Assembly: GCF_000732615.1 (NCBI RefSeq)
Contig: NZ_JPGL01000032.1
Coordinates: 1-64,000, forward strand
Reading direction: 5' to 3'
Length of the DNA stretch: 64,000 bases
Origin: Burkholderia paludis
Lineage (GTDB): Bacteria > Pseudomonadota > Gammaproteobacteria > Burkholderiales > Burkholderiaceae
Within the stretch, counting starts at the first letter, position 1, and each line of letters starts with the position of its first letter. The translations under genes and the position numbers were made by a program. Shown one piece after another: positions 16,817 through 25,828 of this stretch. Under the pieces are notes generated by a model. It saw only the letters and a list, made by a program, of their open reading frames with translations. It searched no databases and had not been told where the DNA came from.

Positions 16817-17767
16817 TCAAGGCGCCGGTGGCGACGCCCGCGATTCCATCTCCTGCGCGACCTCCACGACCTGCTGCCGCAGCCACCGATGCGCGGGATC
16901 GTCGTGCGTGCGCTCATGCCAGATCATCGACACCGTGAAAGACGGCACCTCGACCGGCAGCTTCACGAGCGCGACCGGCATCGACAACGCGACATGCCGC
17001 GCAAGACGTTGCGGCAGCACCAGTGTCATGTCGCTTTTCGCGACTACCATCGGCGCCGCCAGGAAATGCGGCAGGCGCATCGCGATCCGCCGCTGCAGCC
17101 CCTGCCGCGCGAGCGCAGCGTCGACCCGTTCGCCGCCGCGGCCGCCGATCGTCACCAGCACGTGCGACAGCGCCGCGAAACGCTTCGGCGTCAGCCGCGC
17201 CGAGAGGGCCGGATGCCCGTTGCGCACGATGCAGGCCAGACTGTCGTCGTAGAGCTTGCGGCGATAGATGCCGGCCGGCAACGTATCGTCGTCGAACGCG
17301 CCGAGCGCGATCCCGGCCGTGCCGTCCGTCACGAGTGCGGCGTTGTTGCCGCGTGACGGCGGCACCTCGAGATCCATGCCGGGCGCACGCCGTGACAGCC
17401 GCGCATTCACGTCCGGAATCAGCGTCAGCGCCAGGTGGTCGAGGCTGGCGATCGAGAATTGCCCGCGCGCGCCTGCCGGATCGAAGATCGCCGGCGCGAC
17501 GATGCTGGCCGCCTCCGCGAGCACGCGCGACACGCGCAGCGCGAGCGACGCCGCACGCGGCGTGAATTCGAGCCCCTTCGGCGTGCGGACGACGACGCGA
17601 TCGTCGAGCAGCGTGCGCAGGCGGCCCAGCGCGCGGCTCGCGGCGGGCTGGGTCAGGCCGAGCCGCACGCCGGCGCGCGTGACGCTGCGCTCCGTGAGCA
17701 ACGCATCGAGCAGCTTGAGCAGGTTCAGGTCGACGGTGCGCAAATCCACTTCGTGCATGCTGGACAT
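16817..17767 (-). CDS. LysR-type regulator (NodD/PcpR-like subgroup)
   Basis: This 316-residue LysR protein begins with VDLRTVDLNLLKLLDALLTERSV, the NodD/NahR/PcpR style N-terminus. Its helix-turn-helix includes RAGVRLGLTQPAASRALGRL, and the effector domain starts near residue 100. It converges on the phenol operon but is divergent, with 86 bases between, from an NAD(P)-binding oxidoreductase-like gene that is its more likely target. Its ligand is unknown. Confidence 0.85.
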   Translation of the reverse strand: MSSMHEVDLRTVDLNLLKLLDALLTERSVTRAGVRLGLTQPAASRALGRLRTLLDDRVVVRTPKGLEFTPRAASLALRVSRVLAEAASIVAPAIFDPAGARGQFSIASLDHLALTLIPDVNARLSRRAPGMDLEVPPSRGNNAALVTDGTAGIALGAFDDDTLPAGIYRRKLYDDSLACIVRNGHPALSARLTPKRFAALSHVLVTIGGRGGERVDAALARQGLQRRIAMRLPHFLAAPMVVAKSDMTLVLPQRLARHVALSMPVALVKLPVEVPSFTVSMIWHERTHDDPAHRWLRQQVVEVAQEMESRASPPAP

Positions 17768-17853
17768 GATCGGTATGCATTTGAGTTATGGATGGCCAGC
17801 GTACATCATCGAAGCCATCGCTCCAACGGTTGGAGCGGCTGTCGGGAGAGCAC

Positions 17854-18726
17854 ATGTACGTTGTCACGGGGGTAACGGGGCGCACGGGGGCCGTCGCGGC
17901 CCAGGCGCTGATCGATGCGGGCGTGCCGGTTCGGGTGGTCGTGCGCGATGCCGCGAAGGCGGCGGGCTGGGCCGCGCAGGGCGCGCAGGTGGCGGTCGCC
18001 GATCTGGCCGACGCCGCCGCATTGGCGCGTGCATTCGCCGGCGCGCGCGGCGCGTATCTGGTCAAGCCGCCCAACTATGCGCTGGAGAACCTGTTCGAAC
18101 ACGCGGACGTGACGGCGCGCGCCGTCGCCGAAGCGGCCCGCGCGGCGGGCTTGCCGAAAATCGTGCTGTTGTCGTCGGTCGGTGCGGATCGGGCCGGCGG
18201 CACCGGCGTGATCGAGACCAACCGCACGGCCGAGCAGCGGCTGGCGGAGCTGGGCGTCCCGGTCGTGTTCCTGCGCGCCGCGTATTTCATGGAGAACTGG
18301 GCGCGCGTCGTCGGTCCGGCTCGCGCGCAGGGCGTGTTGCCGAGCCTGCTCGCGCCGGTCGAGCGCGCGATTCCGATGGTCGCGACCGAGGACATCGGCC
18401 GCACCGCGGCAAGCCTGTTGCTGGAAGACTGGGCGGGCATCCGCAAGATCGGCCTGGCGGGGCCGGCTGCGTATTCGCCCGCGGACATCGCGGCAATCCT
18501 GGCACGCGTGCTGAGTCGGCCGGTGCGGGCGCTGGCGCTCGAACCTGCCGCGTGGGCCGGCGTACTCGCGATGAATCCGTTCTCGAGCGCGGCAATCGAC
18601 GGATTCATCGAGCTGAATCACGGGCTGAACAGCGGCCATATCGCGTTCGGGAGCGATGACGCAATCGAGCTTCGTCAGGGGCGCGTGCCGTTCGAACGTG
18701 TCGCCGAGGCGATCGCGAGCGTGTGA
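17854..18726 (+). CDS. NmrA-like NAD(P)-binding protein
   Basis: This roughly 290-residue atypical short-chain dehydrogenase has an N-terminal nucleotide motif TGVTGRTG and resembles NmrA/QOR2-type proteins that bind NAD(P) and either reduce small quinones or act as redox sensors. The usual SDR catalytic Tyr-x-x-x-Lys is not evident. The start at 17854 (MYVVTG) is chosen because GGGAGA precedes it; the longer frame from 17788 has no such site. It is divergent from the LysR gene and probably controlled by it. Confidence 0.78.
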   Translation: MYVVTGVTGRTGAVAAQALIDAGVPVRVVVRDAAKAAGWAAQGAQVAVADLADAAALARAFAGARGAYLVKPPNYALENLFEHADVTARAVAEAARAAGLPKIVLLSSVGADRAGGTGVIETNRTAEQRLAELGVPVVFLRAAYFMENWARVVGPARAQGVLPSLLAPVERAIPMVATEDIGRTAASLLLEDWAGIRKIGLAGPAAYSPADIAAILARVLSRPVRALALEPAAWAGVLAMNPFSSAAIDGFIELNHGLNSGHIAFGSDDAIELRQGRVPFERVAEAIASV

Positions 18727-18925
18727 CGACGGACATTCGTGTGCGGCGCATCGTCGTCGCGACGATGCGCACGGATATGGCGGGCGGTCGGCGCACGCGA
18801 GAACGGCCCGGCGGCGCCGGGCGCCGTCGGGCACGCCGAACGGCCGCAACGGCTCGAACGGTGTCGCGCGCGATCCGGCTTCATCGCGGCGCCGGCGATT
18901 TCCCTGCCGCCCGTGACCTGGCCGG

Positions 18926-19552
18926 TCAGCGCACCGGCGCCGCAGCAGCCAGCAGGCTGCGCAGGAACACCATGATCATGCGCCCGATCGGCACCTCGGA
19001 CAGGATCGACTGCTGCAGCGACAGCCCCTGCGAAAGGCCCATGAACGAGACGGCCAGTACGGTCGGCGATTCGGGCGGCACCTTCTTCATCCTCGCGAAA
19101 ATCTGTTCGATGCAACAGGCGAGGCCATCGCGATGCGAATCGAGCAACGCCTGCGATGCCGTCGCGAACGCGGGGTTGCGTCGCCCCTGAAGCTTGAACT
19201 CGACGCCCAGCACCGACCACTCGGGTTCGGCGTCGACGGTTCGCGACCAGACTTCCAGCGCGTTCAGGATGTCGTCGCCGGACGCGGACGGGTCGCCCAG
19301 TGCCCGGGCGATATCTTCCACCTGCGTCCTTGAACGCTCCCGCATCAGTTCGACGAACAACGCCTCCTTGCTCGCGAAATTCGAATAGAACGCGCCCTGC
19401 GTATAGCCGGCCTCGGCCGCGATATCCCTGAGCGACGTGGCGCCGAACCCGCGGTCGACGAACAGCCGCTTCGCCGCGGCCAGCAAATGGGCGCGGGTCT
19501 GCAGTCGACTTTCTTCGCGGCTCGGCCGCGCGGGAAGGGGTGCCGTGGTCAT
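18926..19552 (-). CDS. TetR-family repressor
   Basis: This 208-residue protein has a TetR DNA-binding domain at about residues 15-65 (AAEAGYTQGAFYSNFASKEALF) and a helical ligand domain of AcrR type. Two identical-pattern palindromes, ATATCA-N2-TGATAT, lie 11 and 57 bases upstream of its start and are very likely its operators, implying autoregulation. No target gene is obvious: the next gene on the other side is an H-NS paralogue. No strong ribosome-binding site precedes the ATG. Confidence 0.85.
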   Translation of the reverse strand: MTTAPLPARPSREESRLQTRAHLLAAAKRLFVDRGFGATSLRDIAAEAGYTQGAFYSNFASKEALFVELMRERSRTQVEDIARALGDPSASGDDILNALEVWSRTVDAEPEWSVLGVEFKLQGRRNPAFATASQALLDSHRDGLACCIEQIFARMKKVPPESPTVLAVSFMGLSQGLSLQQSILSEVPIGRMIMVFLRSLLAAAAPVR

Positions 19553-19562
19553 GGCCGGAAGG

Positions 19563-19576
19563 ATATCAGTTGATAT
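19563..19576. promoter_or_regulatory. TetR operator palindrome 1
   Basis: ATATCA-GT-TGATAT is an inverted repeat with 6-bp arms, 11 bases upstream of the TetR start codon. The same arms recur 46 bases away, which makes chance unlikely in GC-rich DNA. Binding here would block the TetR gene's own transcription or translation start. Confidence 0.75.
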
Positions 19577-19608
19577 TTGAGATAGATACCATTACGATTG
19601 TATTTCAG

Positions 19609-19622
19609 ATATCACTTGATAT
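19609..19622. promoter_or_regulatory. TetR operator palindrome 2
   Basis: ATATCA-CT-TGATAT repeats the arms of the site at 19563-19576 exactly. The surrounding 60 bases are unusually AT-rich and probably contain the regulated promoter. Confidence 0.75.
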
Positions 19623-19840
19623 GTGAAATGCGGCGCGCGATTGTGCATCCGACTGTTCACGTGCGGGGCTGGCCTCGTGCGGACGATCGTTCGGCGTGAC
19701 GTTGCCGCCGCGGCGTCGGTTCACGGAGCGCGTCGCCTGGCGGGCAGGGGAATGCCTGCCCTTGCGGCGCATCGTGAGACAGTCTGTTAGTCATGCGAAT
19801 CATGTCGGTTCTCATGCGGAAGCGGGGCAGGAAGCAGAAG

Positions 19841-20176
19841 ATGAGCGTGAGCAAGACCTATGCGCAGCTCGTTGTCGAGCTGGCCGAACTGGACGAGCAA
19901 ATCGAGCGCGCCCGTGCGCGCGAACGCGTCGATGCGATCGAGAAGGTTCACTCGTTGATGGACACGTATGCGATCAAGCATCGTGACCTGATCGGCCGCA
20001 ACGGCCGCCGGGGCTCGTACGTCGTGAAAACGCTGCCGGTGCGGTATCGCGATCCTGATAGCGGGAAGGAGTGGAGCGGGCGCGGCAACGCGCCGCTCTG
20101 GATTCGCGGCAAGGACCGCCGGCAGTTCGTCGTTCGCAAGCCGCCGCCCGTCGGCAGGAAAGCCAAGGCGGAATGA
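19841..20176 (+). CDS. H-NS-family nucleoid protein
   Basis: This 111-residue protein begins MSVSKTYAQLVVELAELDEQ, the N-terminal coiled-coil of Burkholderia H-NS-like proteins. It ends with a DNA-binding domain containing YRDPDSGKEWSGRGNAPLWI, matching the W-x-G-R-G-x-x-P-x-W core. Such paralogues silence AT-rich or acquired DNA. The start at 19841 is preferred over the in-frame ATG at 19793 because of family alignment and the AGGAAG upstream. It may help silence the aromatic-catabolic region, but that is inference. Confidence 0.85.
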   Translation: MSVSKTYAQLVVELAELDEQIERARARERVDAIEKVHSLMDTYAIKHRDLIGRNGRRGSYVVKTLPVRYRDPDSGKEWSGRGNAPLWIRGKDRRQFVVRKPPPVGRKAKAE

Positions 20177-20180
20177 CGCG

Positions 20181-20843
20181 CTACGGCGACACGGCTTTCG
20201 CCTGCGCGTGGCCCGGCGGCGTCAGCACGACGAGCAGCATCGCGCCGTCCGGCGACGGCGCCACGTAGGCATGCGGTCGATGCGACGAAAACAGCGCGCT
20301 TTCGCCGGCCCGCAGCCGCGTCGGCTCGCCGTGCTCGAAGTGCAGCTCGAGTTCGCCCGACAGCACATAGCAGAACTCGTCGCCCTCGTGGCCGGCGAGC
20401 CCGCCGGCTTCTTCCACGGTGCGCGCGTCGACCTGCATGCGCAGCGTGATCATCCCGGCCGAACTGTCGCGATGCAGCAGCGCATACTCGTACGGAATGC
20501 CGGCGATCCGCGTCGTGACGATGTCTTCCGCGCGGTTGACGCTCAGCGAAGCGCGATGGCGCGGCTGGCTGGTCAGCACGTCGCGCCAGTCGAAACCCAT
20601 GCCTTCGATGATCCGGTGCAGCACACCGAAGGTCGGCGACATCTTGTTCGTCTCGATGCGCGAAAACGTCGCCGCGGGCACGCCGGTCAGCCGGCTTGCC
20701 TCGTTCAGCGTGAGATCGCGCGACTGGCGCAGCGCGCGCAGCCGTTGGCCGATCTGGTCGGCGGGAACCTGCAGCGGCTCGCGGCGTCGCGGTTTGAGCG
20801 GCAGCGCCGACAGCAGCGACGCAACGCGGGTTTTCTTGCTCAT
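20181..20843 (-). CDS. XRE-family regulator with C-terminal cupin
   Basis: This 220-residue protein has a helix-turn-helix at about residues 30-85 (RLRALRQSRDLTLNEASRLTGVPAATFSRIE contains it) and a cupin sensor at about 130-205 (GHEGDEFCYVLSGELELHFE). This is the common architecture of regulators of amine, amino-acid or polyketide catabolism. A TTAC-N6-GTAA operator lies 25 bases upstream of its start, and the same motif precedes the alpha/beta hydrolase gene, so it probably controls both. It converges with the H-NS paralogue, four bases apart. Confidence 0.87.
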   Translation of the reverse strand: MSKKTRVASLLSALPLKPRRREPLQVPADQIGQRLRALRQSRDLTLNEASRLTGVPAATFSRIETNKMSPTFGVLHRIIEGMGFDWRDVLTSQPRHRASLSVNRAEDIVTTRIAGIPYEYALLHRDSSAGMITLRMQVDARTVEEAGGLAGHEGDEFCYVLSGELELHFEHGEPTRLRAGESALFSSHRPHAYVAPSPDGAMLLVVLTPPGHAQAKAVSP

Positions 20844-20867
20844 GAACGTCCACCGGGGAGAAGGTTT

Positions 20868-20881
20868 TTACCGATACGTAA
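20868..20881. promoter_or_regulatory. TTAC-N6-GTAA operator, site A
   Basis: TTACCGATACGTAA is the exact reverse complement of the site at 21145-21158. A further overlapping half, CGGTAA, follows directly. It is placed to control the XRE-cupin gene. Confidence 0.72.
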
Positions 20882-21011
20882 CGGTAATATACCGCATCGG
20901 CACGAATCCGGGCGACGAGACGCATGACGCTTGTCGTGGCCCGTCATCGCGGCGTACACTTCCCGGGCGTTGGCGCGACAAGGACGGGGCACCCTCGATG
21001 CCTCGTTTTTT

Positions 21012-21049
21012 CGGCTCTTGAATTTACGTATATGTAAATTCAAGAGCCG
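21012..21049. repeat. 38-bp near-perfect palindrome containing operator site B
   Basis: Two perfect 16-base arms (CGGCTCTTGAATTTAC and its complement) flank a six-base centre, GTATAT, with only one unpaired position pair in the whole element. The middle 14 bases (21024-21037, TTACGTATATGTAA) fit the TTAC-N6-GTAA pattern seen beside both neighbouring genes. It is preceded by TTTTTT on the plus strand and not followed by T on either strand, so it is not a normal terminator. It lies in the XRE-hydrolase divergent region. Confidence 0.8.
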
Positions 21050-21144
21050 GGGGCGCGACGCATCTCGCCCCGGCCGTCGGGACGCGATGCCGCACACATG
21101 ATGACGGGAAACCCATGTTGCGACGCGGTCGCACGGCCGGAAAT

Positions 21145-21158
21145 TTACGTATCGGTAA
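21145..21158. promoter_or_regulatory. TTAC-N6-GTAA operator, site C
   Basis: TTACGTATCGGTAA lies 17 bases upstream of the alpha/beta hydrolase start codon, between promoter and ribosome-binding site. It mirrors site A exactly. Confidence 0.72.
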
Positions 21159-21174
21159 TATCGGAGGGCATGAC

Positions 21175-22386
21175 ATGAATCGGCAGGACGACGGGATGAC
21201 GGGCGCCTATCGCGCGGAAGGCTGGGTGCAGTGGCCCGGCGAGCCGGAGTTGAGTTTCCAGTTCGCGCGCACGCTGGGCGGGGCGCAAGAGGGCGCGAGC
21301 CTGATCGGCGAATGCTTTCGCGCGGCGTCGCGGATGACGCCGGGCGACACCGAGAGCTGGTATCGCGAATGGCAGGTGCTCGCGCAGGCCAGCGAGCGGC
21401 GCGCGCTCGACGCGTTCGAGCGCGGCTTCCTGCGCACCGCGAGCAGCAACTGGCTGCGCGCGGCCAACTACTACCGGTCGTCGGAGTTCTATCTGGCGCA
21501 CGACGACGCGCGGCGGCGGGATACGTTCGACAGCGTCGAACGCTGCTCGCATCGCTATCTCGACGGGCTGACGCCCGCCGGCGAGGTCGTGCGGATCCCG
21601 TACGGGGACGGCGCGCATCTCGATGCGTATTTCATCCCGTGCGCGGGCGCCGGCGTGCGTTCGCCGGCCGTGATCGCATTCGGCGGGCTCGACGAGTACA
21701 AGGACGAGCTGCTCCACGAAATGCCGAAACACGCGCTCACGCGCGGCATGTCGCTGCTGCTGGTCGATCTGCCCGGGCAGGGCGGCACGCTGCGCCGGCA
21801 GGGCATCGTCAATCGTCCCGATACCGAGGTGCCGGTCGGCGCGTGTGTCGACTACCTGCTCACGCGCGGCGACGTCGATGCCGGCCGGATCGCGCTGTAC
21901 GGCGCGAGTGTCGGCGGCGTCTATGCAGCGCGCGCCGCGGCGTTCGAACGGCGCATCGTCGCGGTGGTGTCCGATTCGGTGATGTTCGACATGGCGTCGC
22001 TGTTCGCGGGCTGGCTCGATACGCCGGAGCGGCTCATCTGGCGACACCTGAAATGGGTGTTCGGCTGCACGACGCCGCAGGGCGTGGTGGACAAGGCGCG
22101 GGATTTTCGCCTGGCGGGCGTGATCGACCGGATCGCGGTGCCGTATCTGGTGCTGCAGGGCACCGAGGACTGGCTCGGGCTGAAGACGGCAACCGATACC
22201 TGGGAATACGCGAAGGCGCATGGCGTCGACGCGACGCTCCGGCTGTTCGATCCGGATGAAACCGGCGCCGCGCACTGCCAGGTCGACAATCCGACGCTCG
22301 GGCAGGAGTTCATCTGCGACTGGCTGGCGGCGCGCCTCGGCATCGACCAGCGCGACGTCCGGCGACGTACGCCGGCGCTCGCCTGA
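21175..22386 (+). CDS. alpha/beta hydrolase (FrsA/dipeptidyl-peptidase-like)
   Basis: This 403-residue protein has an N-terminal helical cap region followed by an alpha/beta hydrolase domain with nucleophile motif GASVGG. Later come a likely Asp (in LQGTEDWLG) and a His near the C-terminus (GAAHCQVD). It resembles the FrsA/2,6-dihydropseudooxynicotine-hydrolase group that can break carbon-carbon or ester bonds. ATG 21175 follows GGAGGG; an upstream frame start is rejected because it would overlap the operator. It is divergent from, and likely controlled by, the XRE-cupin regulator. The substrate is unknown. Confidence 0.8.
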   Translation: MNRQDDGMTGAYRAEGWVQWPGEPELSFQFARTLGGAQEGASLIGECFRAASRMTPGDTESWYREWQVLAQASERRALDAFERGFLRTASSNWLRAANYYRSSEFYLAHDDARRRDTFDSVERCSHRYLDGLTPAGEVVRIPYGDGAHLDAYFIPCAGAGVRSPAVIAFGGLDEYKDELLHEMPKHALTRGMSLLLVDLPGQGGTLRRQGIVNRPDTEVPVGACVDYLLTRGDVDAGRIALYGASVGGVYAARAAAFERRIVAVVSDSVMFDMASLFAGWLDTPERLIWRHLKWVFGCTTPQGVVDKARDFRLAGVIDRIAVPYLVLQGTEDWLGLKTATDTWEYAKAHGVDATLRLFDPDETGAAHCQVDNPTLGQEFICDWLAARLGIDQRDVRRRTPALA

Positions 22387-22421
22387 GCGACGCGCCGCGT
22401 GACGCGCGACGCGCGCCGGGG

Positions 22422-22459
22422 CCGGGAGACGTCGCGCCGCGTTCGGCGAGGTCTCCCGG
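22422..22459. terminator. hairpin between converging genes
   Basis: CCGGGAGAC and GTCTCCCGG form a perfect 9-bp stem around a 20-base GC-rich loop. It lies between the converging alpha/beta hydrolase and SDR genes, so it can serve both directions. No T-tract is present. Confidence 0.5.
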
Positions 22460-22478
22460 TGCGGGCCGCTGCGCGCGT

Positions 22479-23237
22479 CTAGCCGCGCCCCACGAACGGC
22501 ATCGCGGTCGCCATGATCGTCATGTTCAGGATGTTCGTGTCCAGCGGCAGATTCGCCATCTGGACGATCGCGTTCGCGACATGCGCGACGTCCATGCGCG
22601 CCTCGGGCGCGAGGCTGCCGTCGGCCTGCGGGACGCCTTGCGTCATCCGTTCCGTCAGCGGCGTCGCGGCATTGCCGATGTCGATCTGGCCGCACGCGAT
22701 GTTGTACGGGCGGCCGTCCAGCGCGAGCGACCGCGTGATGCCCGTCACCGCGTGCTTGGTGGCGGTGTACGCGATCGTCTCGGGGCGCGGCGCGTGCGCC
22801 GAGATCGAGCCGTTGTTGATGATCCTGCCGCCCTGCGGCGTCTGCGCTTTCATCAGGCGCCACGCGGCCCGCGCGCACAGGAACACGCCGGTCAGGTTCG
22901 TCGCGACGACGCTGTTCCACACGTCGAGATCGTATTCGTCGAGGGAAACGGGCGGGGCGTTGCGGCCCGCGTTGTTGAACAGCACGTCCAGCCGTCCGAA
23001 CTGCTGCGCGATCTGCGCGAACGCGCGGTCGACCGACGCCTCGTCGGTGACGTCGGCGGGGAACACCCGCGCTTCGCCGCCGGCGGCGCGGATCGCTTCC
23101 TCCGTTGCGCGCAGCGAATCCTCGTTGCGTCCGAGCAGCGCGACGGTGAAGCCCGCGCCGGCGAGCGCGACGGACGCCGCGCGACCGATGCCGGAACCGG
23201 CGCCCGTGACGGCGGCGAATTTCTTCGTGACAGACAT
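22479..23237 (-). CDS. short-chain dehydrogenase/reductase
   Basis: This 252-residue classical SDR shows the cofactor motif TGAGSGIG, the NNAG motif, the active-site Ser in NNGSISA, and the catalytic Tyr-x-x-x-Lys as YTATK. It probably oxidises or reduces an alcohol or ketone with NAD(P). The start at 23237 is preceded by AGGAAA; the longer frame to 23489 is read-through. It lies downstream of a LysR gene on the same strand. The substrate is unknown. Confidence 0.87.
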   Translation of the reverse strand: MSVTKKFAAVTGAGSGIGRAASVALAGAGFTVALLGRNEDSLRATEEAIRAAGGEARVFPADVTDEASVDRAFAQIAQQFGRLDVLFNNAGRNAPPVSLDEYDLDVWNSVVATNLTGVFLCARAAWRLMKAQTPQGGRIINNGSISAHAPRPETIAYTATKHAVTGITRSLALDGRPYNIACGQIDIGNAATPLTERMTQGVPQADGSLAPEARMDVAHVANAIVQMANLPLDTNILNMTIMATAMPFVGRG

Positions 23238-23376
23238 GGCTTGATTTCCTGCTGGGTGAATGAGGGGCGTGGCGGCCGACGAGCGGGGCCGCCGCCACTT
23301 CGCCAATGTAGCCGAAATCCCCGGCGCGCACGGTCGGGCGCCGGGTCGCGCGCATTCGGTTGCGCGAACGCCCGGG

Positions 23377-24321
23377 CTATTTCTTCCGGCCGGGTGCGGC
23401 CTTGCGCGGCCGCGCGGGCGAATCCGCGAACAGGTCGACCACCACGGCGCGCAGCCAGCGGTTTCCTTCGTCCTGGTTGACCCGTGCATGCCAGAGCATA
23501 TGGATCGGCGCGCCCGGCAGCGTGACGGGCAATGCGCGCCAGCCCAGCGAGAACGGCGCGGCGAGCTGCTGCGCGAGATGCTCCGGCACCGTCGCGATCA
23601 GGTCGGTGCGCTGCAGGATGTAGCCCACGCTCATGAAATGCGGCACCGTCAGCCGCACCTGGCGCTGCACGCGGCGGCGCCTCAGCCATTCGTCCACCTG
23701 CCCGTGACCGGTGCCGGCCGACACCACGACGAGGTGTTCGGCCGCGCGCCACGCGTCGACCGTCAGCGGCGCCGCCTCGAGCGGATGCCCGCGCCGGAAC
23801 AGGCACACGTAGCGCTGATCGAACAGCCGGCGCTGATAGAAGCCGCCCTTGAGCTGCGGCAGCAGGCCGATCGCGAGATCGACGCGACCGTCGGCCATTT
23901 CGTCGCCGAGGTTGACGCTCGTGTTGCGCACGGTATTGAGCGCGATGCCCGGCGCCGCGCGCGACAGGTGTTCGAGCAGCGCGGGCAGGAACACCACTTC
24001 GCCGATATCGGTCATGCCGATCGTCAGCGTGCGCGACGCGCGCAGCGGATCGAAGCCGGTCTCGGGATTGAGCGCGGCATGCAGCGTCGCGAGCGCGTGC
24101 GACACGGGTTCGGCCAGGCGCAGCGCGAACGGGGTCGGCACCACGCCGCCGGGCCCGCGCACGAACAGCGGATCGCCGAGCCGGCGGCGCAGCTTCGCAA
24201 GCGCGTTGCTCACGCCCGGCTGGCTCATGTTCATCTGCTCGGCGACGCTCGACACGCGCCGCTCCTGCATCAGCCGCTGGAAAAGCAGCAGCAGGTTGAG
24301 ATCGATATCGCCCAGTTCCAT
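23377..24321 (-). CDS. LysR-type regulator (NahR/NodD-like)
   Basis: This 314-residue protein starts with [21 protein letters not shown] and has the helix-turn-helix [20 protein letters not shown], the NahR/NodD/LinR subgroup. It is divergent from a salicylate-hydroxylase-like monooxygenase with 165 bases between, closely echoing the NahR-salicylate hydroxylase pairing. It probably activates that gene with an aromatic acid as ligand. The C-terminus is Lys/Arg-rich ([10 protein letters not shown]). Confidence 0.87.
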   Translation of the reverse strand: MELGDIDLNLLLLFQRLMQERRVSSVAEQMNMSQPGVSNALAKLRRRLGDPLFVRGPGGVVPTPFALRLAEPVSHALATLHAALNPETGFDPLRASRTLTIGMTDIGEVVFLPALLEHLSRAAPGIALNTVRNTSVNLGDEMADGRVDLAIGLLPQLKGGFYQRRLFDQRYVCLFRRGHPLEAAPLTVDAWRAAEHLVVVSAGTGHGQVDEWLRRRRVQRQVRLTVPHFMSVGYILQRTDLIATVPEHLAQQLAAPFSLGWRALPVTLPGAPIHMLWHARVNQDEGNRWLRAVVVDLFADSPARPRKAAPGRKK

Positions 24322-24486
24322 GGAGTCCGCCTTGCGTGAATCATTGCGTTTGGTGATGAAGCAGATTCAGGTCATTTTATTGCGGGATGAAAGTCCGCTT
24401 CCGACAATACCGGTACGGCGCATGCATTCGACACGACGCCGCGCTGGACCCTCACCCCACATCGGAAGACCGGAGACACTTTCATC

Positions 24487-25701
24487 ATGCAGACGAACCT
24501 GAGGATTGCGATCGTCGGCGCCGGCATCGGCGGCCTGACGCTCGCGCTGGCGCTGCGCGAGCACGGCATCGACGCGCAGCTGTACGAGCAGACCGACGCG
24601 CTGCGCGAAGTCGGCGCGGCGGTCGCGCTGTCGGCCAATGCGACGCGCTTCTACGAACGCATGGGGCTGCGCGCGGCCTTCGATGCGGTGTGCGCCGACA
24701 TCCCGGGCCTCGTCTATCGCGACGGGCGCAGCGGTGCGGTGATCGGCCGTCATCGCGGCGATCCCGACTATCGCCGGCAATTCGGCGGCGCGTACTGGGG
24801 CGTGCATCGGGCGGATCTGCAGGCCGTCCTGTCGAAGGCGGTCGGGCTCGAGTGCATTCATCTGGGCCATCGGCTGACCGATCTCGCGCAGCATGCCGAT
24901 CGGGTCACGCTGTCGTTCGACAACGGCGTGCGCGTCGACGCCGATCTCGCGATCGGCGCGGACGGCGCGCGCTCGATCACGCGGCGCTGGATGCTCGGCT
25001 ATGACGATGCGCTGTATTCGGGCTGCTCGGGTTTTCGCGGCGTGGTGCCCGCCGCGCGCCTCGACCGGCTGCCCGATCCCGAAACGCTGCAGTACTGGGT
25101 CGGGCCGCACGGGCATTTGCTGCATTATCCGATCGGCGCGAACGGCGACCAGAATTTCCTGCTGGTCGAGCGTCATCCGTCGCCGTGGCCGTCGCGCGAC
25201 TGGGTCATGCCGGCGGAAGAGGGCGAGCAACTGCGCGTGTTCCGTGATTGGCATCCGGCGGTGGTGCAGATGATCACGGCCGTGCCGGTCAGCCAGCGCT
25301 GGGGGCTGTTCCATCGCCCGCCGCTCGGCCGCTGGAGCCGCGGGCGCGTGACGCTGATCGGCGACGCCGCGCATGCGCTGGTGCCGCACCACGGGCAGGG
25401 CGCGAACCAATCGATCGAGGATGCGGTGGTGCTGGCGGCGCAGCTGGCGCAGGCCGGCCCGGGGCGCTGGCGCGAAGCGCAGGAAGCGTACGAGCGCCTG
25501 CGCCGAGGCCGGACGCGCAAGGTGCAGTACGCGTCGATCTCGGTGGCCGACGTGCTGCACCTGCCCGACGGGCCGGCCGCGCAGGCGCGCAATGCGCGTC
25601 TTGCCGCACGCGACAGCGTGCTGCATCACCTGGACTGGATCCACGGTTTCGATGCGCTGGCCGGGGCGCCGAACGAACGGCAGGGCGGCACGTGGCTTTG
25701 A
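24487..25701 (+). CDS. FAD-dependent aromatic monooxygenase (salicylate-hydroxylase-like)
   Basis: This 404-residue group A flavoprotein monooxygenase has the dinucleotide motif GAGIGG (11-16), the DG motif in IGADGARS, and the GD motif in IGDAAHALVPHHGQGANQ. Family members hydroxylate salicylate to catechol or 3-hydroxybenzoate to gentisate using NAD(P)H. Control by an adjacent NahR-like LysR supports an aromatic acid substrate. If it makes catechol, its product could enter the dmp meta pathway 8 kb away. That link is inference. Confidence 0.85.
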   Translation: MQTNLRIAIVGAGIGGLTLALALREHGIDAQLYEQTDALREVGAAVALSANATRFYERMGLRAAFDAVCADIPGLVYRDGRSGAVIGRHRGDPDYRRQFGGAYWGVHRADLQAVLSKAVGLECIHLGHRLTDLAQHADRVTLSFDNGVRVDADLAIGADGARSITRRWMLGYDDALYSGCSGFRGVVPAARLDRLPDPETLQYWVGPHGHLLHYPIGANGDQNFLLVERHPSPWPSRDWVMPAEEGEQLRVFRDWHPAVVQMITAVPVSQRWGLFHRPPLGRWSRGRVTLIGDAAHALVPHHGQGANQSIEDAVVLAAQLAQAGPGRWREAQEAYERLRRGRTRKVQYASISVADVLHLPDGPAAQARNARLAARDSVLHHLDWIHGFDALAGAPNERQGGTWL

Positions 25702-25828
25702 GCGTGCGGGGCGGGCCCGACGGGTGCGCCCGCGTGGCGCGGGCGGGACGGGGCGCAAGCCTGCGGCCCGCTGCCGGCCGGTTAGCGCGCGGCTCCGCCA
25801 AAATGGGCGGAACCGTGCCCGTCCGCCG

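Noticed and set aside
21012-21049. The 38-bp palindrome as an intrinsic terminator
   Set aside because: It has no T-tract following it on either strand and lies between divergent genes. A regulatory role fits better.
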